Notes under the pieces: model-generated
Database searches by the model: none
Seen by the model: the letters and a program-made list of their open reading frames with translations, nothing else
What the model was told of the DNA's origin: nothing
In this document: one piece after another, positions 33,996 through 41,602 of the stretch
Layout: each line of letters starts with the position of its first letter
Numbering within the stretch: position 1 is the stretch's first letter
Source: a virus
Direction: 5' to 3' (one strand)
IMG/VR virus record: IMGVR_UViG_3300020147_000065
Span: 157,109-221,108 of that record
DNA length: 64,000 nt
Position numbers and translations under genes: made by a program

Positions 33996-34154
33996 TTATA
34001 ACACTCTTGTTCGACCGGCACTAAGCAGATCAATTAGAAATATAACAATAGCAGCCACAATCAAAATGTGGATGAAGGCTCCTACAGCATGTGTAAACCC
34101 GATAAATCCGAGTAACCACATAATCAATAGGATCAAAGCAATTGTACGTAACAT
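33996..34154 (-). CDS. lmo0937-family membrane protein
   Basis: 52 residues, MLRTIALILLIMWLLGFIGF then a second helix and a basic end. This matches the widespread lmo0937 family of two-helix bacterial membrane proteins (unknown function). GAGGTGG precedes the ATG. Likely acquired from a bacterium; faces the surrounding plus-strand genes. Confidence 0.7.
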   Translation of the reverse strand: MLRTIALILLIMWLLGFIGFTHAVGAFIHILIVAAIVIFLIDLLSAGRTRVL

Positions 34155-34245
34155 GGCGACCACCTCTGTCTGGTAATGACGCAAATTCTGATCCAACGTG
34201 CCCCCCCCCCTTGCTCACTGAGTATTTTTAGGTTATCCTTTAATC

Positions 34246-34737
34246 ATGCTTAAAGAGTTAATCAATTGGATTAGGTTATTTTTCTGGCTCCGTAAAGAAA
34301 AAGAGTCAGTGGTAAAGGCGTGGAACTATTCATCTGAATTTGCCGACGTTTTACGCGGCTCCGTCGGCTATGAATCATTTGCAACCAATGATACTTTATG
34401 GAAACTCTGGGGTTTAACCCTTGAAGGTATCGAAGTATATCACCGATGGAATAATGAGAATCGTGCTAAAATGTATCATTTACAATTAGACATCCTTTCT
34501 CCACAAATCCAAAAGAAGGTCGAGAGATATGACGACGAGCCAGTTAATTATTGGGTGTTTAATCATTCACACTCACCCGAAGTCCCCGATAGAATTGTTG
34601 CTGGGCCTTATGGTCAAGAATTAACAGCACGAGCCAAGATTCACGAACTCGAACAACAGCCGTATAACTTCTTTACCTACTATTATATTCCATTTCCACA
34701 GGGTAAACGTCCGTTTGAGTTACCCCTCCCTGAGTAA
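34246..34737 (+). CDS. Protein of unknown function
   Basis: 163 residues. An N-terminal amphipathic helix (LINWIRLFFWLRK) may touch the membrane. Leaderless (TATCCT). The terminator is the short stem ACTCCCTGA and TCAGGGAGT at the stop. Confidence 0.55.
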   Translation: MLKELINWIRLFFWLRKEKESVVKAWNYSSEFADVLRGSVGYESFATNDTLWKLWGLTLEGIEVYHRWNNENRAKMYHLQLDILSPQIQKKVERYDDEPVNYWVFNHSHSPEVPDRIVAGPYGQELTARAKIHELEQQPYNFFTYYYIPFPQGKRPFELPLPE

Positions 34738-34792
34738 TCAGGGAGTTGCCCCCCCCTCGTCAAAAATGTGCGTAGGTGGTATAATACCTATT

Positions 34793-34830
34793 GGAAGAGG
34801 GATTGGTCGCACAATTTTGTCAGGAATAAA
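34793..34830 (+). repeat. GGAAGA repeat element, copy 5
   Basis: GGAAGAGGGATTGGTC to GTCAGGAATAAAAA. It begins 7 bases after TATAAT (34780-34785), so it is the start of a short RNA; a second promoter (TTGACA, TAAAAT) follows at once for the next gene. Confidence 0.6.
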
Positions 34831-34869
34831 AACTTGACATACAATTAAAAGTGCGGTAAAATATATTGT

Positions 34870-35559
34870 ATGAAATTACTCTCACTTGACACAAACGCTA
34901 AGACAGTAAAGGGGCAAGCTAAAGGCTACATGACGGCCATTTTATATCTTGCGCCTGAAAAGCAAAGCGGTGTTATGAATGTTTGTGCTTTCGCTTCTAA
35001 TGGTTGCAAAAATGCTTGTTTATATACTGCCGGACGTGGACGCTTTACTAATGTGCAAGAGGCACGTATTGAGCGCACAAGGTTCTATAAACGTGATGCA
35101 CAAGCCTTTATCCAGCAACTAAAAGACGAAATAAGACGCTATAAAGCCTATGCTGAGAAAAAGGGTTATCAATTTTGTGTGCGATTGAACGGCACAAGTG
35201 ATATTCCCTGGGAAGCATACGGAATTATGCAAGAATTTCCTGATGTGAAATTTTACGATTACACAAAGAATGCTTTACGTGCTATCAAGTGGGCTAAGGG
35301 TGCTTTACCTGCTAACTATCATATCACGTTTAGCCGTTCCGAAGAAAACTGCACACAAGTTGACCAAGTTTTACACGCTGGCGGAAACGTCGCTGTAGTT
35401 TTTTCTAAGCCGTCATTCCCTGCTGAATATCTTGGTAAGCCGGTTGTGAATGGCGATGAAACGGACTTGCGTTTTCTTGACCCTAAGAATGTGATTGTAG
35501 GACTAAAGGCAAAAGGGGATGCGAAGAAAGACGAAAGCGGTTTCGTGGTTAAGGTTTAG
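34870..35559 (+). CDS. Gp88-like protein, copy 2
   Basis: 229 residues, clear paralog of 30986: NVCAFASNGCKNACLYTAGRG, LNGTSDIPW, F-Y-D-Y-T-K-N-A, N-Y-H-I-T-F-S-R-S-E. TTGACA promoter. The stop lies in a reverse-oriented GGCCAACCACGGG motif copy (35559-35571). Confidence 0.7.
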   Translation: MKLLSLDTNAKTVKGQAKGYMTAILYLAPEKQSGVMNVCAFASNGCKNACLYTAGRGRFTNVQEARIERTRFYKRDAQAFIQQLKDEIRRYKAYAEKKGYQFCVRLNGTSDIPWEAYGIMQEFPDVKFYDYTKNALRAIKWAKGALPANYHITFSRSEENCTQVDQVLHAGGNVAVVFSKPSFPAEYLGKPVVNGDETDLRFLDPKNVIVGLKAKGDAKKDESGFVVKV

Positions 35560-35621
35560 GCCAACCACGGGCTGCTGCCCCCCCCTTGTCAACTGTGTAA
35601 TAAAGAGTTAAAATATAAGAC

Positions 35622-35960
35622 ATGGAAACCTCAGAAGAATTAGTAACAGTGGGTAAATTTAATAGTGGAGATCAAGGTGGATGGGAAGTTGTAAAAGAAA
35701 TGGTTATGACTGTTCATCATGAAGCATTACCTACTTGGGTAATGGAGGGTTGTGCTGCTCAACGTTACATGAACGTATCAACTAATTATGTGATTTATAA
35801 TGGTGTGAAACGCAAAATTTATAAACACCAGCGACGTTGGGAACTACTGTTAGCATCTGATGAAGAAGCACCGGGAGAAAAAGAAAAGAAAATCCAAAAG
35901 CTACTCGAAGAACAACGTCAAATCAATGAAAAATTAGCAGAATTAGGTTATCATCCCTGA
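35622..35960 (+). CDS. Protein with C-terminal coiled coil
   Basis: 112 residues; residues about 80-112 (EKEKKIQKLLEEQRQINEKLAEL) form a coiled coil. Leaderless. The terminator overlaps the final codons. Confidence 0.55.
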   Translation: METSEELVTVGKFNSGDQGGWEVVKEMVMTVHHEALPTWVMEGCAAQRYMNVSTNYVIYNGVKRKIYKHQRRWELLLASDEEAPGEKEKKIQKLLEEQRQINEKLAELGYHP

Positions 35961-36044
35961 TAACCTGCCCCCCCCCTTGACCCGAAACGCATTCTACTAT
36001 ATAATCTCTATGGAAGAAGAAATGGCCGATGAAAGGGAACAGAA

Positions 36045-36410
36045 ATGCAAGAAATAAATATCTCGACTCAAATTAAAACCGAAATTGACCTCAGCAACCT
36101 GACTGGTGGACAAGTAGCACAAGTGCTTTTTGATAGGCTCAACGAGCTACCAACCGCTGTAAACAATCATTTCGGGCCTGATTCAATGAATCCTGATAGC
36201 TCCATGCGAACATATGTAGTGCTCGAAAGACACGCTACCAGTGGTGCCCCGACAAAAACTCTCCATTTAACAAAAGCAAAAAGTCGGTGGCGAATCCATT
36301 GCATGATTAACAATGGACAGAATTATAAGTGGGGAAATCAGACCTCAAAGTTTGATTCAAAAATTAAGGCTTCTATTGAGGCTTTCATTGATAAAGATAT
36401 AGTACCATGA
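36045..36410 (+). CDS. Protein of unknown function
   Basis: 121 residues. AAGGGAACAG precedes the ATG. A 15-codon ORF at 36010-36057 in another frame overlaps the start and could act as a leader. ATGA overlap with the next gene. Confidence 0.55.
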   Translation: MQEINISTQIKTEIDLSNLTGGQVAQVLFDRLNELPTAVNNHFGPDSMNPDSSMRTYVVLERHATSGAPTKTLHLTKAKSRWRIHCMINNGQNYKWGNQTSKFDSKIKASIEAFIDKDIVP

Positions 36411-36673
36411 GTCAAGGTGATTTATTAACGGGTGAGTTTCCAGAAGAGCAACCCACGGGGACAATAAAAGCAGGGGCGCAGACAAAAGCGGCCCTGTTTT
36501 CTCGTATCTCAGGAGCAATCATCAGACACGTAAGGTCAGAGACAACCGACACAGAAGAACAAAAGAAAATGGCAGCGACAATGATAGCGCGAACCTTTCG
36601 GGAAGGTTCGCTATCATACACAGAATTACTTGAAAAGGTCTTGACAAACTTAAACAAAGACGGTAAAATATAA
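36407..36673 (+). CDS. Helical protein of unknown function
   Basis: 88 residues. Its last codons contain the promoter of the next gene (TTGACA, TAAAAT). A reverse-oriented GCAACCCACGGGG motif copy is in its first part. Confidence 0.55.
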   Translation: MSQGDLLTGEFPEEQPTGTIKAGAQTKAALFSRISGAIIRHVRSETTDTEEQKKMAATMIARTFREGSLSYTELLEKVLTNLNKDGKI

Positions 36674-36676
36674 TAC

Positions 36677-36904
36677 ATGGAAACGAAATTATCTCTCCGT
36701 GAATTTAACGACTTCTTGGCCGATTACCGTCGCAATCCAAACGGTTTACGATTGGGACAAATGTTCATCAATCGTTACATCAAAGGAACAAGCGAGTTAA
36801 TCAATAAACTCCATGCTGAAACCAACATGGACGTGGCGACACAGATTATCTACGATAACTTCGTAGATAAAAAAGAGAATCCGGTGGTTAGCCATGAAGA
36901 GTAA
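36677..36904 (+). CDS. Helical protein of unknown function
   Basis: 75 residues. Leaderless from a promoter inside the upstream gene. Overlaps the next gene by 11 bases. Confidence 0.55.
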   Translation: METKLSLREFNDFLADYRRNPNGLRLGQMFINRYIKGTSELINKLHAETNMDVATQIIYDNFVDKKENPVVSHEE

Positions 36905-37250
36905 ACTATTCTTTAGTCACGAATTTCGTGGAAATCTGGAGCAAGATAATTCAGTGAAACAAACCATCGCTGATTTATTGTATCTGCGTACCGCATTAGT
37001 ATCTGCATTGGCTCACTTGCCACCCACTTACTATGATAAGGTCGTAACATCGGCAGAAATTGAGATTGCGCCTTATGTAGATTATCATAATCAAGGGGCC
37101 ATGGTTCATCTCAATGTTCAGAAGGAGAATAAACTGCGAGCAGTCTATGCTCTTGGCTGGGAACGTAAGACCAAAACCTACAGTGCAAAGAGACACGACA
37201 AGGCAATAGAGGATATAGAAACTTTTCAAAAAACTCTAAAATTCCCTTGA
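36894..37250 (+). CDS. Protein of unknown function
   Basis: 118 residues. The start overlaps the upstream gene. TTGACG of the next promoter overlaps its stop. Not recognised. Confidence 0.55.
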   Translation: MKSKLFFSHEFRGNLEQDNSVKQTIADLLYLRTALVSALAHLPPTYYDKVVTSAEIEIAPYVDYHNQGAMVHLNVQKENKLRAVYALGWERKTKTYSAKRHDKAIEDIETFQKTLKFP

Positions 37251-37293
37251 CGACTCCCCCGTGGTTTGGTATAATTTAATGTGAGGAAAAACA

Positions 37294-37680
37294 ATGAACA
37301 TTCAAAACGTAATCAATGAATTACAGAGCGCACGAGACTTATCCCTGCGCGAACGCGGCATCCTTGCCGCTTTAATCGAAATCCGCAATTCCGAACCAAA
37401 GCAAAGCGGACAGACGACCTCTGCCCCTGCACCTACCGTAAGAAGTGCTATTGCTCGGCCTGTTGATTATGCGGAGTTTCCTAATTCCACCAATTTGCGC
37501 GAAGCATCGTATGACCCAAATCAGCGTGAACTGGTTGTAACCTTTTTGTCCGGTTTGCGCTATGCTTACGAATCGGTTCCTGAGTATGTTTGGAACGGTT
37601 TAAAGAACGCGGCATCTGCCGGTGGTTATTACTCCCGCGAAATTCGTGGAAAGTATCAGTCGCAGCGTTTGGATGATTAA
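37294..37680 (+). CDS. KTSC-domain protein with N-terminal helical region
   Basis: 128 residues: about 60 of helical and Pro/Ala linker, then a KTSC domain (LREASYDPNQRELVVTF, LRYAYESVPEYVW, YYSREIRGKYQSQRL). Promoter with CCCCGTGGTTTGG. GTGAGG precedes the ATG. Relative of 21268. Confidence 0.7.
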   Translation: MNIQNVINELQSARDLSLRERGILAALIEIRNSEPKQSGQTTSAPAPTVRSAIARPVDYAEFPNSTNLREASYDPNQRELVVTFLSGLRYAYESVPEYVWNGLKNAASAGGYYSREIRGKYQSQRLDD

Positions 37681-37731
37681 CTGTTTGTAAATTTCATGGA
37701 ACTCAGGTAGTAATCCTACTTCTTTAATTTC

Positions 37732-38262
37732 ATGAGAAAAGCCAAACAGCTAACCTGCGAAAACTGCGGAGAACCTTACTATACACAGGAGCGAGAAAGT
37801 AAATTCTGTTCTCGCTCCTGTGCTGGAAAGTTTAACAACAGAAATCGTGGGCCTCTCACAGAAGAACATAGAACAAAAATAAGTGAAAGTCTTCGTAAGT
37901 CTGATAAAGCTAATAAAAATCGGAGTGTAGGTGAAAAACACGTACAGGCTGTAGCAAAAGCTACCCGTGGTAAGTTTAATTCTCAATGTCCCGAAAGTTT
38001 GTTATCCTTATCTTCTCGAACGGTATCTAAGATATTATCGAGATTGGGAGCTTCTTGTTCCCGCTGTGGTTGGCATGAAGCAACTTGCGATATTCATCAT
38101 ATTAATGGTCGTAAGATTAAAGATGCTGATTCTCACACCAACCTAACTTTACTTTGTCCAAATTGTCACCGATTGGCTCATACAGGTAAAGTTAGAAAAG
38201 AGGAATTAATTCCTTTGTCAGTTTATATAGGTGATAAGTGGAAGCAATTCTACTTTGGTTAA
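37732..38262 (+). CDS. HNH homing-type endonuclease
   Basis: 176 residues. N-terminal zinc knuckles (CENCGEPYYTQERESKFCSRSC), then a NUMOD3-like DNA-binding repeat (GPLTEEHRTKISESLRKS), then HNH: CSRCGWHEATCDIHHINGRK, N-L-x-x-L-C-P-N-C-H. Such free-standing nucleases spread by homing. It ends three bases before a tRNA-Tyr gene. Confidence 0.85.
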   Translation: MRKAKQLTCENCGEPYYTQERESKFCSRSCAGKFNNRNRGPLTEEHRTKISESLRKSDKANKNRSVGEKHVQAVAKATRGKFNSQCPESLLSLSSRTVSKILSRLGASCSRCGWHEATCDIHHINGRKIKDADSHTNLTLLCPNCHRLAHTGKVRKEELIPLSVYIGDKWKQFYFG

Positions 38263-38265
38263 TAC

Positions 38266-38352
38266 GGGTCGGTAGGATAGCGGCGATTCCATGAGACTGT
38301 AAATCTCATACCCAAGCGGTTAAACAACGGCAGTTCGAGTCTGCCTCGGCCC
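38266..38352 (+). tRNA. tRNA-Tyr (GUA)
   Basis: GGGTCGG/TCGGCCC acceptor, anticodon loop CTGTAAA, long class II variable arm, T-arm GGCAG-TTCGAGT-CTGCC. No encoded CCA. Directly follows the HNH gene. Confidence 0.9.
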
Positions 38353-38358
38353 TTTATT

Positions 38359-38649
38359 ATGGAAAGCAAAAGAAAAGCCTTTCTCTATAACGAAATAGTG
38401 AAAGCACTTGATAAAAAAGAACCTGTTACCGTTTTGTTCTATGGTCACGGAGCAAGAAGTGTTATAACAAATGTTCAACTTGCACCAGAGGGACTTCAGG
38501 TTACAATCAATAATGTTTTATTTACAATTTCCGAGAAAGACAGAGTTTTTGTCGAACGAATAATCGAATTGATTGAACCAGTTGAGGGCGAACATAGATT
38601 AGCAGCAAGCATAAAGAAAAGAGCAAAGACTAACTCCCAAAAGAGTTAG
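38359..38649 (+). CDS. Protein of unknown function
   Basis: 96 residues; beta-rich middle (VLFYGHGARSVITNVQL), basic end. Starts just after tRNA-Tyr, so probably shares its transcript. Ends in the stem GACTAACTC and GAGTTAGTC with T-run. Confidence 0.55.
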   Translation: MESKRKAFLYNEIVKALDKKEPVTVLFYGHGARSVITNVQLAPEGLQVTINNVLFTISEKDRVFVERIIELIEPVEGEHRLAASIKKRAKTNSQKS

Positions 38650-38756
38650 TCTTTTTGTTTGCCCCCCCCCCTCCTGCAACTGTAATGATGGTTTTACCAT
38701 TGTTATCATTACAGAAAAATACGAAGAAGTTTTTTGTAGGCACACGACAGTGCTAT

Positions 38757-38796
38757 GGAAGAGGGATTGGTCGGGTAAACCGATCAGGAATAAAAA
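38757..38796 (+). repeat. GGAAGA repeat element, copy 6
   Basis: GGAAGAGGGATTGGTC to GATCAGGAATAAAAA. This copy has a clear hairpin (TGGTCGG and CCGATCA). No gene follows on this strand: it faces the minus-strand tRNA cluster. Confidence 0.6.
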
Positions 38797-38810
38797 TTAA
38801 AAGTCAAAAA

Positions 38811-38880
38811 GCCCGGTGCCGGGATTGAACCGACATCTTCTCTATACCACAGAGAAATCTTACCATTTAACGAACCGGGC
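38811..38880 (-). tRNA. tRNA-Thr (GGU)
   Basis: Acceptor GCCCGGT/ACCGGGC; anticodon loop GTGGTAT; T-loop TTCAATC. Confidence 0.85.
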
Positions 38881-38885
38881 ACAAT

Positions 38886-38957
38886 AGGGGCAGAGGGATT
38901 TGAACCCCCGACCAAAGCATTATGAGTGCTGCGCACTAACCACCGTGCTATACCCCC
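38886..38957 (-). tRNA. tRNA-Met (CAU), elongator-like
   Basis: Acceptor GGGGGTA/TGCCCCT (G1-U72 wobble), anticodon loop CTCATAA. Lacks the C1-A72 mismatch seen in the initiator-like gene at 49154. Confidence 0.85.
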
Positions 38958-38966
38958 GTTTTTAAA

Positions 38967-39040
38967 GCCTGTGGAGGGATTTGAACCCCCGATTGTATGG
39001 ATTTGCAGTCCACTACCTTTGGCCACTCAGTCACACAGGC
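38967..39040 (-). tRNA. tRNA-Cys (GCA)
   Basis: Acceptor GCCTGTG/CACAGGC, anticodon loop CTGCAAA, T-arm GGGGG-TTCAAAT-CCCTC. Confidence 0.9.
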
Positions 39041-39073
39041 GGAGCGAAGGAGGGGCTTTCACCCCTCGCTTCC

Positions 39074-39580
39074 TTACTGACTTCTCTTTCGCCAGTTGGT
39101 TGCCTTGCTTTTCTCGCGTCCTACTGCACGACGATAATCTGCATTGGCACGGTCAGCGCGAACTCGCTTGTCCCATTTCGCATCAGGAACTTCTAACGTC
39201 TGACGCAGGTTTGCTGCGTAGTTGTCAGGTAGCTGCCAGATTTCCTGCAAGTCTGCGTTGGGTAATTCCCAGTTGAAAAGATGGCGAGGATACTTCAACG
39301 AGGATTGGTCGCGCTGATAACGAGTATCACATTCGGGTAAATCGTGAGTGCGACGATGGATTGAAACGGCACCGGCTGAAACCCCTAACTTGGCCGCAAT
39401 GTCGGCGTTTCGCATATTCGCCCAATCTATACCATCCCATTTCGATTTGCGTGGTGCCCCATACTGCGCTCTTTTGTTAGCAACAGTTGGGCGGGAAAAA
39501 CCAGTTTCTCGCGCAATCTGCGCGTCCGTTTTGGTTTTCCAAGCAATACGTTTCCAGTTGACTGTTTGTTTTGTGCTCAT
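39074..39580 (-). CDS. Helix-turn-helix DNA-binding protein
   Basis: 168 residues. Two HTH-like units: TDAQIARETGFSRPTVANKR and NADIAAKLGVSAGAVSIHRR (each about 20 residues), followed by a basic C-terminal part (KATNWRKRSQ). Such repeats occur in phage regulators and homing-nuclease DNA-binding modules. Leaderless promoter: TTGACA, 17 bp, TATAAT, six bases, ATG. A candidate for the protein that reads the operator motif, but only by its class. Confidence 0.65.
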   Translation of the reverse strand: MSTKQTVNWKRIAWKTKTDAQIARETGFSRPTVANKRAQYGAPRKSKWDGIDWANMRNADIAAKLGVSAGAVSIHRRTHDLPECDTRYQRDQSSLKYPRHLFNWELPNADLQEIWQLPDNYAANLRQTLEVPDAKWDKRVRADRANADYRRAVGREKSKATNWRKRSQ

Positions 39581-39593
39581 GGTAATTATTATA

Positions 39594-39719
39594 CTACCTC
39601 TCGTTACCCCTGTCAAGGGTAGTTTTAGTATATTTCTTCCAAACTTCCAAATCAAATTCTTGCGGTGTCTTCTCTGCTATGGTAGCATCGTAATGGTAAG
39701 GGTTAAATGGGTCTATCAT
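39594..39719 (-). CDS. Small protein of unknown function
   Basis: 41 residues (MIDPFNPYHYDATIAEKT start). ATGA overlap with the gene at 39716-39988. Its last codons hold the -35 of the HTH gene. Confidence 0.55.
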   Translation of the reverse strand: MIDPFNPYHYDATIAEKTPQEFDLEVWKKYTKTTLDRGNER

Positions 39720-39988
39720 ACAGGAATGTTTCCATGCCACTTTCGGGGAGGCGTGACAAACAAAAGATGTTCACCTCCACGATTGGTCAGGACGGTAGCA
39801 CGAAAGCCATGACGACGATAGAAACGGGCCGCAATGCAAAGAACTTCTTTATTGAAATTTGCACCATAATTGACCATTGTAGGCTCAGGTTTGGTGATTG
39901 GTTTTGCTAAAAGTTGTTCATTGTGCTCTTGAATCACATTGTAGGCATTCCGACACTTCACCTTCTTAATAAGTTGATTGATGTTCAT
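39716..39988 (-). CDS. Protein of unknown function
   Basis: 90 residues. The C-terminal half (YRRHGFRATVLTNRGGEHLLFVT) is alpha/beta. Leaderless: TTGCAC, TATAAT, seven bases, ATG. First of a two-gene operon. Confidence 0.6.
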   Translation of the reverse strand: MNINQLIKKVKCRNAYNVIQEHNEQLLAKPITKPEPTMVNYGANFNKEVLCIAARFYRRHGFRATVLTNRGGEHLLFVTPPRKWHGNIPV

Positions 39989-40024
39989 GTAATAGATTAT
40001 ACAATTAACAGTAGGATTGTGCAA

Positions 40025-40034
40025 GGGGGGGGGG
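40025..40034 (-). repeat. C-tract on the minus strand
   Basis: Ten G on the plus strand between the terminator of the HNH gene (40041) and the TTGCAC of the next minus-strand promoter: the intergenic module in mirror orientation. Confidence 0.85.
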
Positions 40035-40040
40035 CAGAGG

Positions 40041-40727
40041 TCAATCGGGTTTATCCGATTGACTCAGTGCATAACGCATAAAATCAGGAAAGTATTCAGG
40101 TACGATAATCTTGAATCCATAGCGGTTAAGAATCCACCTAACCCACGCAGGTAATGAACTGTGTTTAAAAACAGTCAAAACAAGACACTGCTTTAATTCA
40201 TCGCGCTCATTGGACATTTTCTCATGTGCCAGATGTAACTTGGCGAGTTTAGCTTTGTGCGCGGCAGCCTGAACCTGTAAGGGGTCTGGCCCTTTAGGTT
40301 TAGATACCTTTGCTTCGTTTGCTGGCATCGGTGCCCCAGTCATACCCGCTTTGATTCGTTGTGCTTGCCAGTTTCTCCAAATATCACGTAATCCCTGTGG
40401 TAGTTGTGCTGGAATAACGCATGATTTATCCGGTCTGAAATCTATAATTAAATCACCTTTTAGCTCGTTACATCGTCGGCATAGCGGTTGTAAATTATCA
40501 ATCGAATTAGACGAAAGCGGATTGCTAACAGGAATGATGTGGTCGCGTGTGAGGTCGTCAATCTTCATGCCTTTATTACACGATAAGCAGCGAGAACCAT
40601 ATCTTTTGCATAGGTTTCGCCATTCGTTTGGCTGAGCCACGGCACCGGCACGTCCGAGGTTCTTATCTCGGTTAGTGTTAATGGGCGTGGTTTGAACGGG
40701 AGCCAACCCTTTCCATGATTTTGCCAT
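40041..40727 (-). CDS. HNH endonuclease
   Basis: 228 residues. C-L-S-C-N-K knuckle, LTRDHIIPVSNPLSSNSIDN (DH, N), QPLCRRCNELKGD; the C-terminal half is helical and basic. Leaderless (TATTAT, six bases, ATG). Ends in the stem AGTCAATCGG and CCGATTGACT. Confidence 0.85.
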   Translation of the reverse strand: MAKSWKGLAPVQTTPINTNRDKNLGRAGAVAQPNEWRNLCKRYGSRCLSCNKGMKIDDLTRDHIIPVSNPLSSNSIDNLQPLCRRCNELKGDLIIDFRPDKSCVIPAQLPQGLRDIWRNWQAQRIKAGMTGAPMPANEAKVSKPKGPDPLQVQAAAHKAKLAKLHLAHEKMSNERDELKQCLVLTVFKHSSLPAWVRWILNRYGFKIIVPEYFPDFMRYALSQSDKPD

Positions 40728-40788
40728 ACTTAGATAATACTAAATAAATGGAGATGAAGCAAGGGGGGGGGGCAGATAAGAAAAAGCC

Positions 40789-40815
40789 CAGCAAGGTCGG
40801 AGGCCCTTGCTGGGT
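40789..40815 (-). terminator. Strong hairpin after tRNA-Arg
   Basis: CCCAGCAAGG and CCTTGCTGGG, followed on the minus strand by CTTTTTCTTA. Terminator of the minus-strand tRNA/tmRNA unit. Confidence 0.75.
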
Positions 40816-40820
40816 GCGTA

Positions 40821-40888
40821 TGCGATAAAAGATTTGAACTCTTTCTTGGGCGTTCGAAGCACCCCGTGCATCCACTACACTAATCGCA
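40821..40888 (-). tRNA. tRNA-Arg (UCG)
   Basis: Acceptor TGCGATT/TATCGCA (one U-U mismatch), anticodon loop CTTCGAA, T-loop TTCAAAT. Compact (68 nt). Confidence 0.75.
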
Positions 40889-40889
40889 C

Positions 40890-40946
40890 ATTGGTGGAGG
40901 ACTCTATTCTGATCTATTGGTATAGACCGTCGCCGTGTCCCCCAAT
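40890..40946 (-). ncRNA. tRNA-sized structured RNA between tmRNA and tRNA-Arg
   Basis: On the minus strand ATTGGGGGAC pairs with GTCCTCCACCAAT (three-base bulge), enclosing TCTAT-ACCA-ATAGA. It lacks a T-loop, so it is not a tRNA. It ends two bases before the tRNA-Arg 5' end, so RNase P would release it. Confidence 0.4.
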
Positions 40947-41024
40947 CAGCGACCTTACTACGTAGCGTTCTAAAGCAGGGAAGTTCTTGCGAGAGTTTGC
41001 AACCTCTCGTTTTTCCTGCTTAGA

Positions 41025-41417
41025 TGGAGATGTGGGTAATTGAAACCCAGTCTTGAAGTAGTAACAAAGTAGTTTATAGGCTTAGACTGTCTTTTAGTTT
41101 AGCTTTCCACGGGGCGCAGTCGTTCTAATCGTATCGGAAAGCGAGTCACTAATTCATACCGACTAATGACTGTCGTTTGGTGCTTACATTAATTACCTCT
41201 ATCTTACATCGTAAGCAATTCAGTAGAGGTTTGCTTAAACTAAATTAAGCTGCGAGACGGGCCATCTGAGCCTTAGGAGCCATAACTCCACCGAACAAAG
41301 AAACACCCTGATTAAAAACGTTGCCGTTTATAGCATGTCAGCCGTTTAAGGTGTCTGCCAACGAACACCGCCTAAATTCCTTTGATAACAAATCTTCAAT
41401 CGAAACCTGTCATCCCC
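41025..41417 (-). ncRNA. ssrA: tmRNA
   Basis: 393 nt. The 5' end GGGGATG (41417-41411) pairs with CATCTCC near the 3' end, followed by A. Before it is T-arm GGGT-TTCAATT-ACCC. After the 5' end comes a D-like loop (ACAGGTTTCGATTGAAG), as in tmRNAs. A tag frame ends GGVMAPKAQMARLAA and TAA, with the classic LAA degradation end. CCA is not encoded. tmRNA frees stalled ribosomes and tags the product. It directly follows a zinc-finger gene on the same transcript. Confidence 0.9.
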
Positions 41418-41420
41418 AAA

Positions 41421-41576
41421 TTAACGTCGTTTCTGTGCTGCTTTTACTGCATCGTTACACTCTTTGCAAATGCGTTTAGCGTAAGTCTTATGCGGTGGAA
41501 ATATATCCTCGAAATAAAGTAGTTTGCTACCCTTTCGTGGTTCCTTGTGCCAGCAGAAGTAACAACGTATTTTCAT
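41421..41576 (-). CDS. Small zinc-finger protein, co-transcribed with tmRNA
   Basis: 51 residues: CYFCWH knuckle, 30 residues, CKEC knuckle, basic tail (KAAQKRR). Leaderless (TTGACA, 17 bp, TATAAT, six bases). Its stop is four bases upstream of the tmRNA 5' end. Confidence 0.7.
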   Translation of the reverse strand: MKIRCYFCWHKEPRKGSKLLYFEDIFPPHKTYAKRICKECNDAVKAAQKRR

Positions 41577-41602
41577 AACTTAATTATACTACAGCCGTTC
41601 CC

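Noticed and set aside
36010-36057. GGAAGAAGAAATGGCC and a 15-codon ORF after TATAAT
   Set aside because: It lacks the GGTC and AATAAA parts of the repeat; the short ORF is more likely part of the leader of 36045.
583-38670. C-tracts as assembly or sequencing artefacts
   Set aside because: They lie on both strands according to gene direction and always at the same place in the module; only their exact lengths may be unreliable.
15076-40727. HNH genes as evidence of group I introns
   Set aside because: No split gene or intron core is seen next to any of the three HNH genes; they are free-standing.
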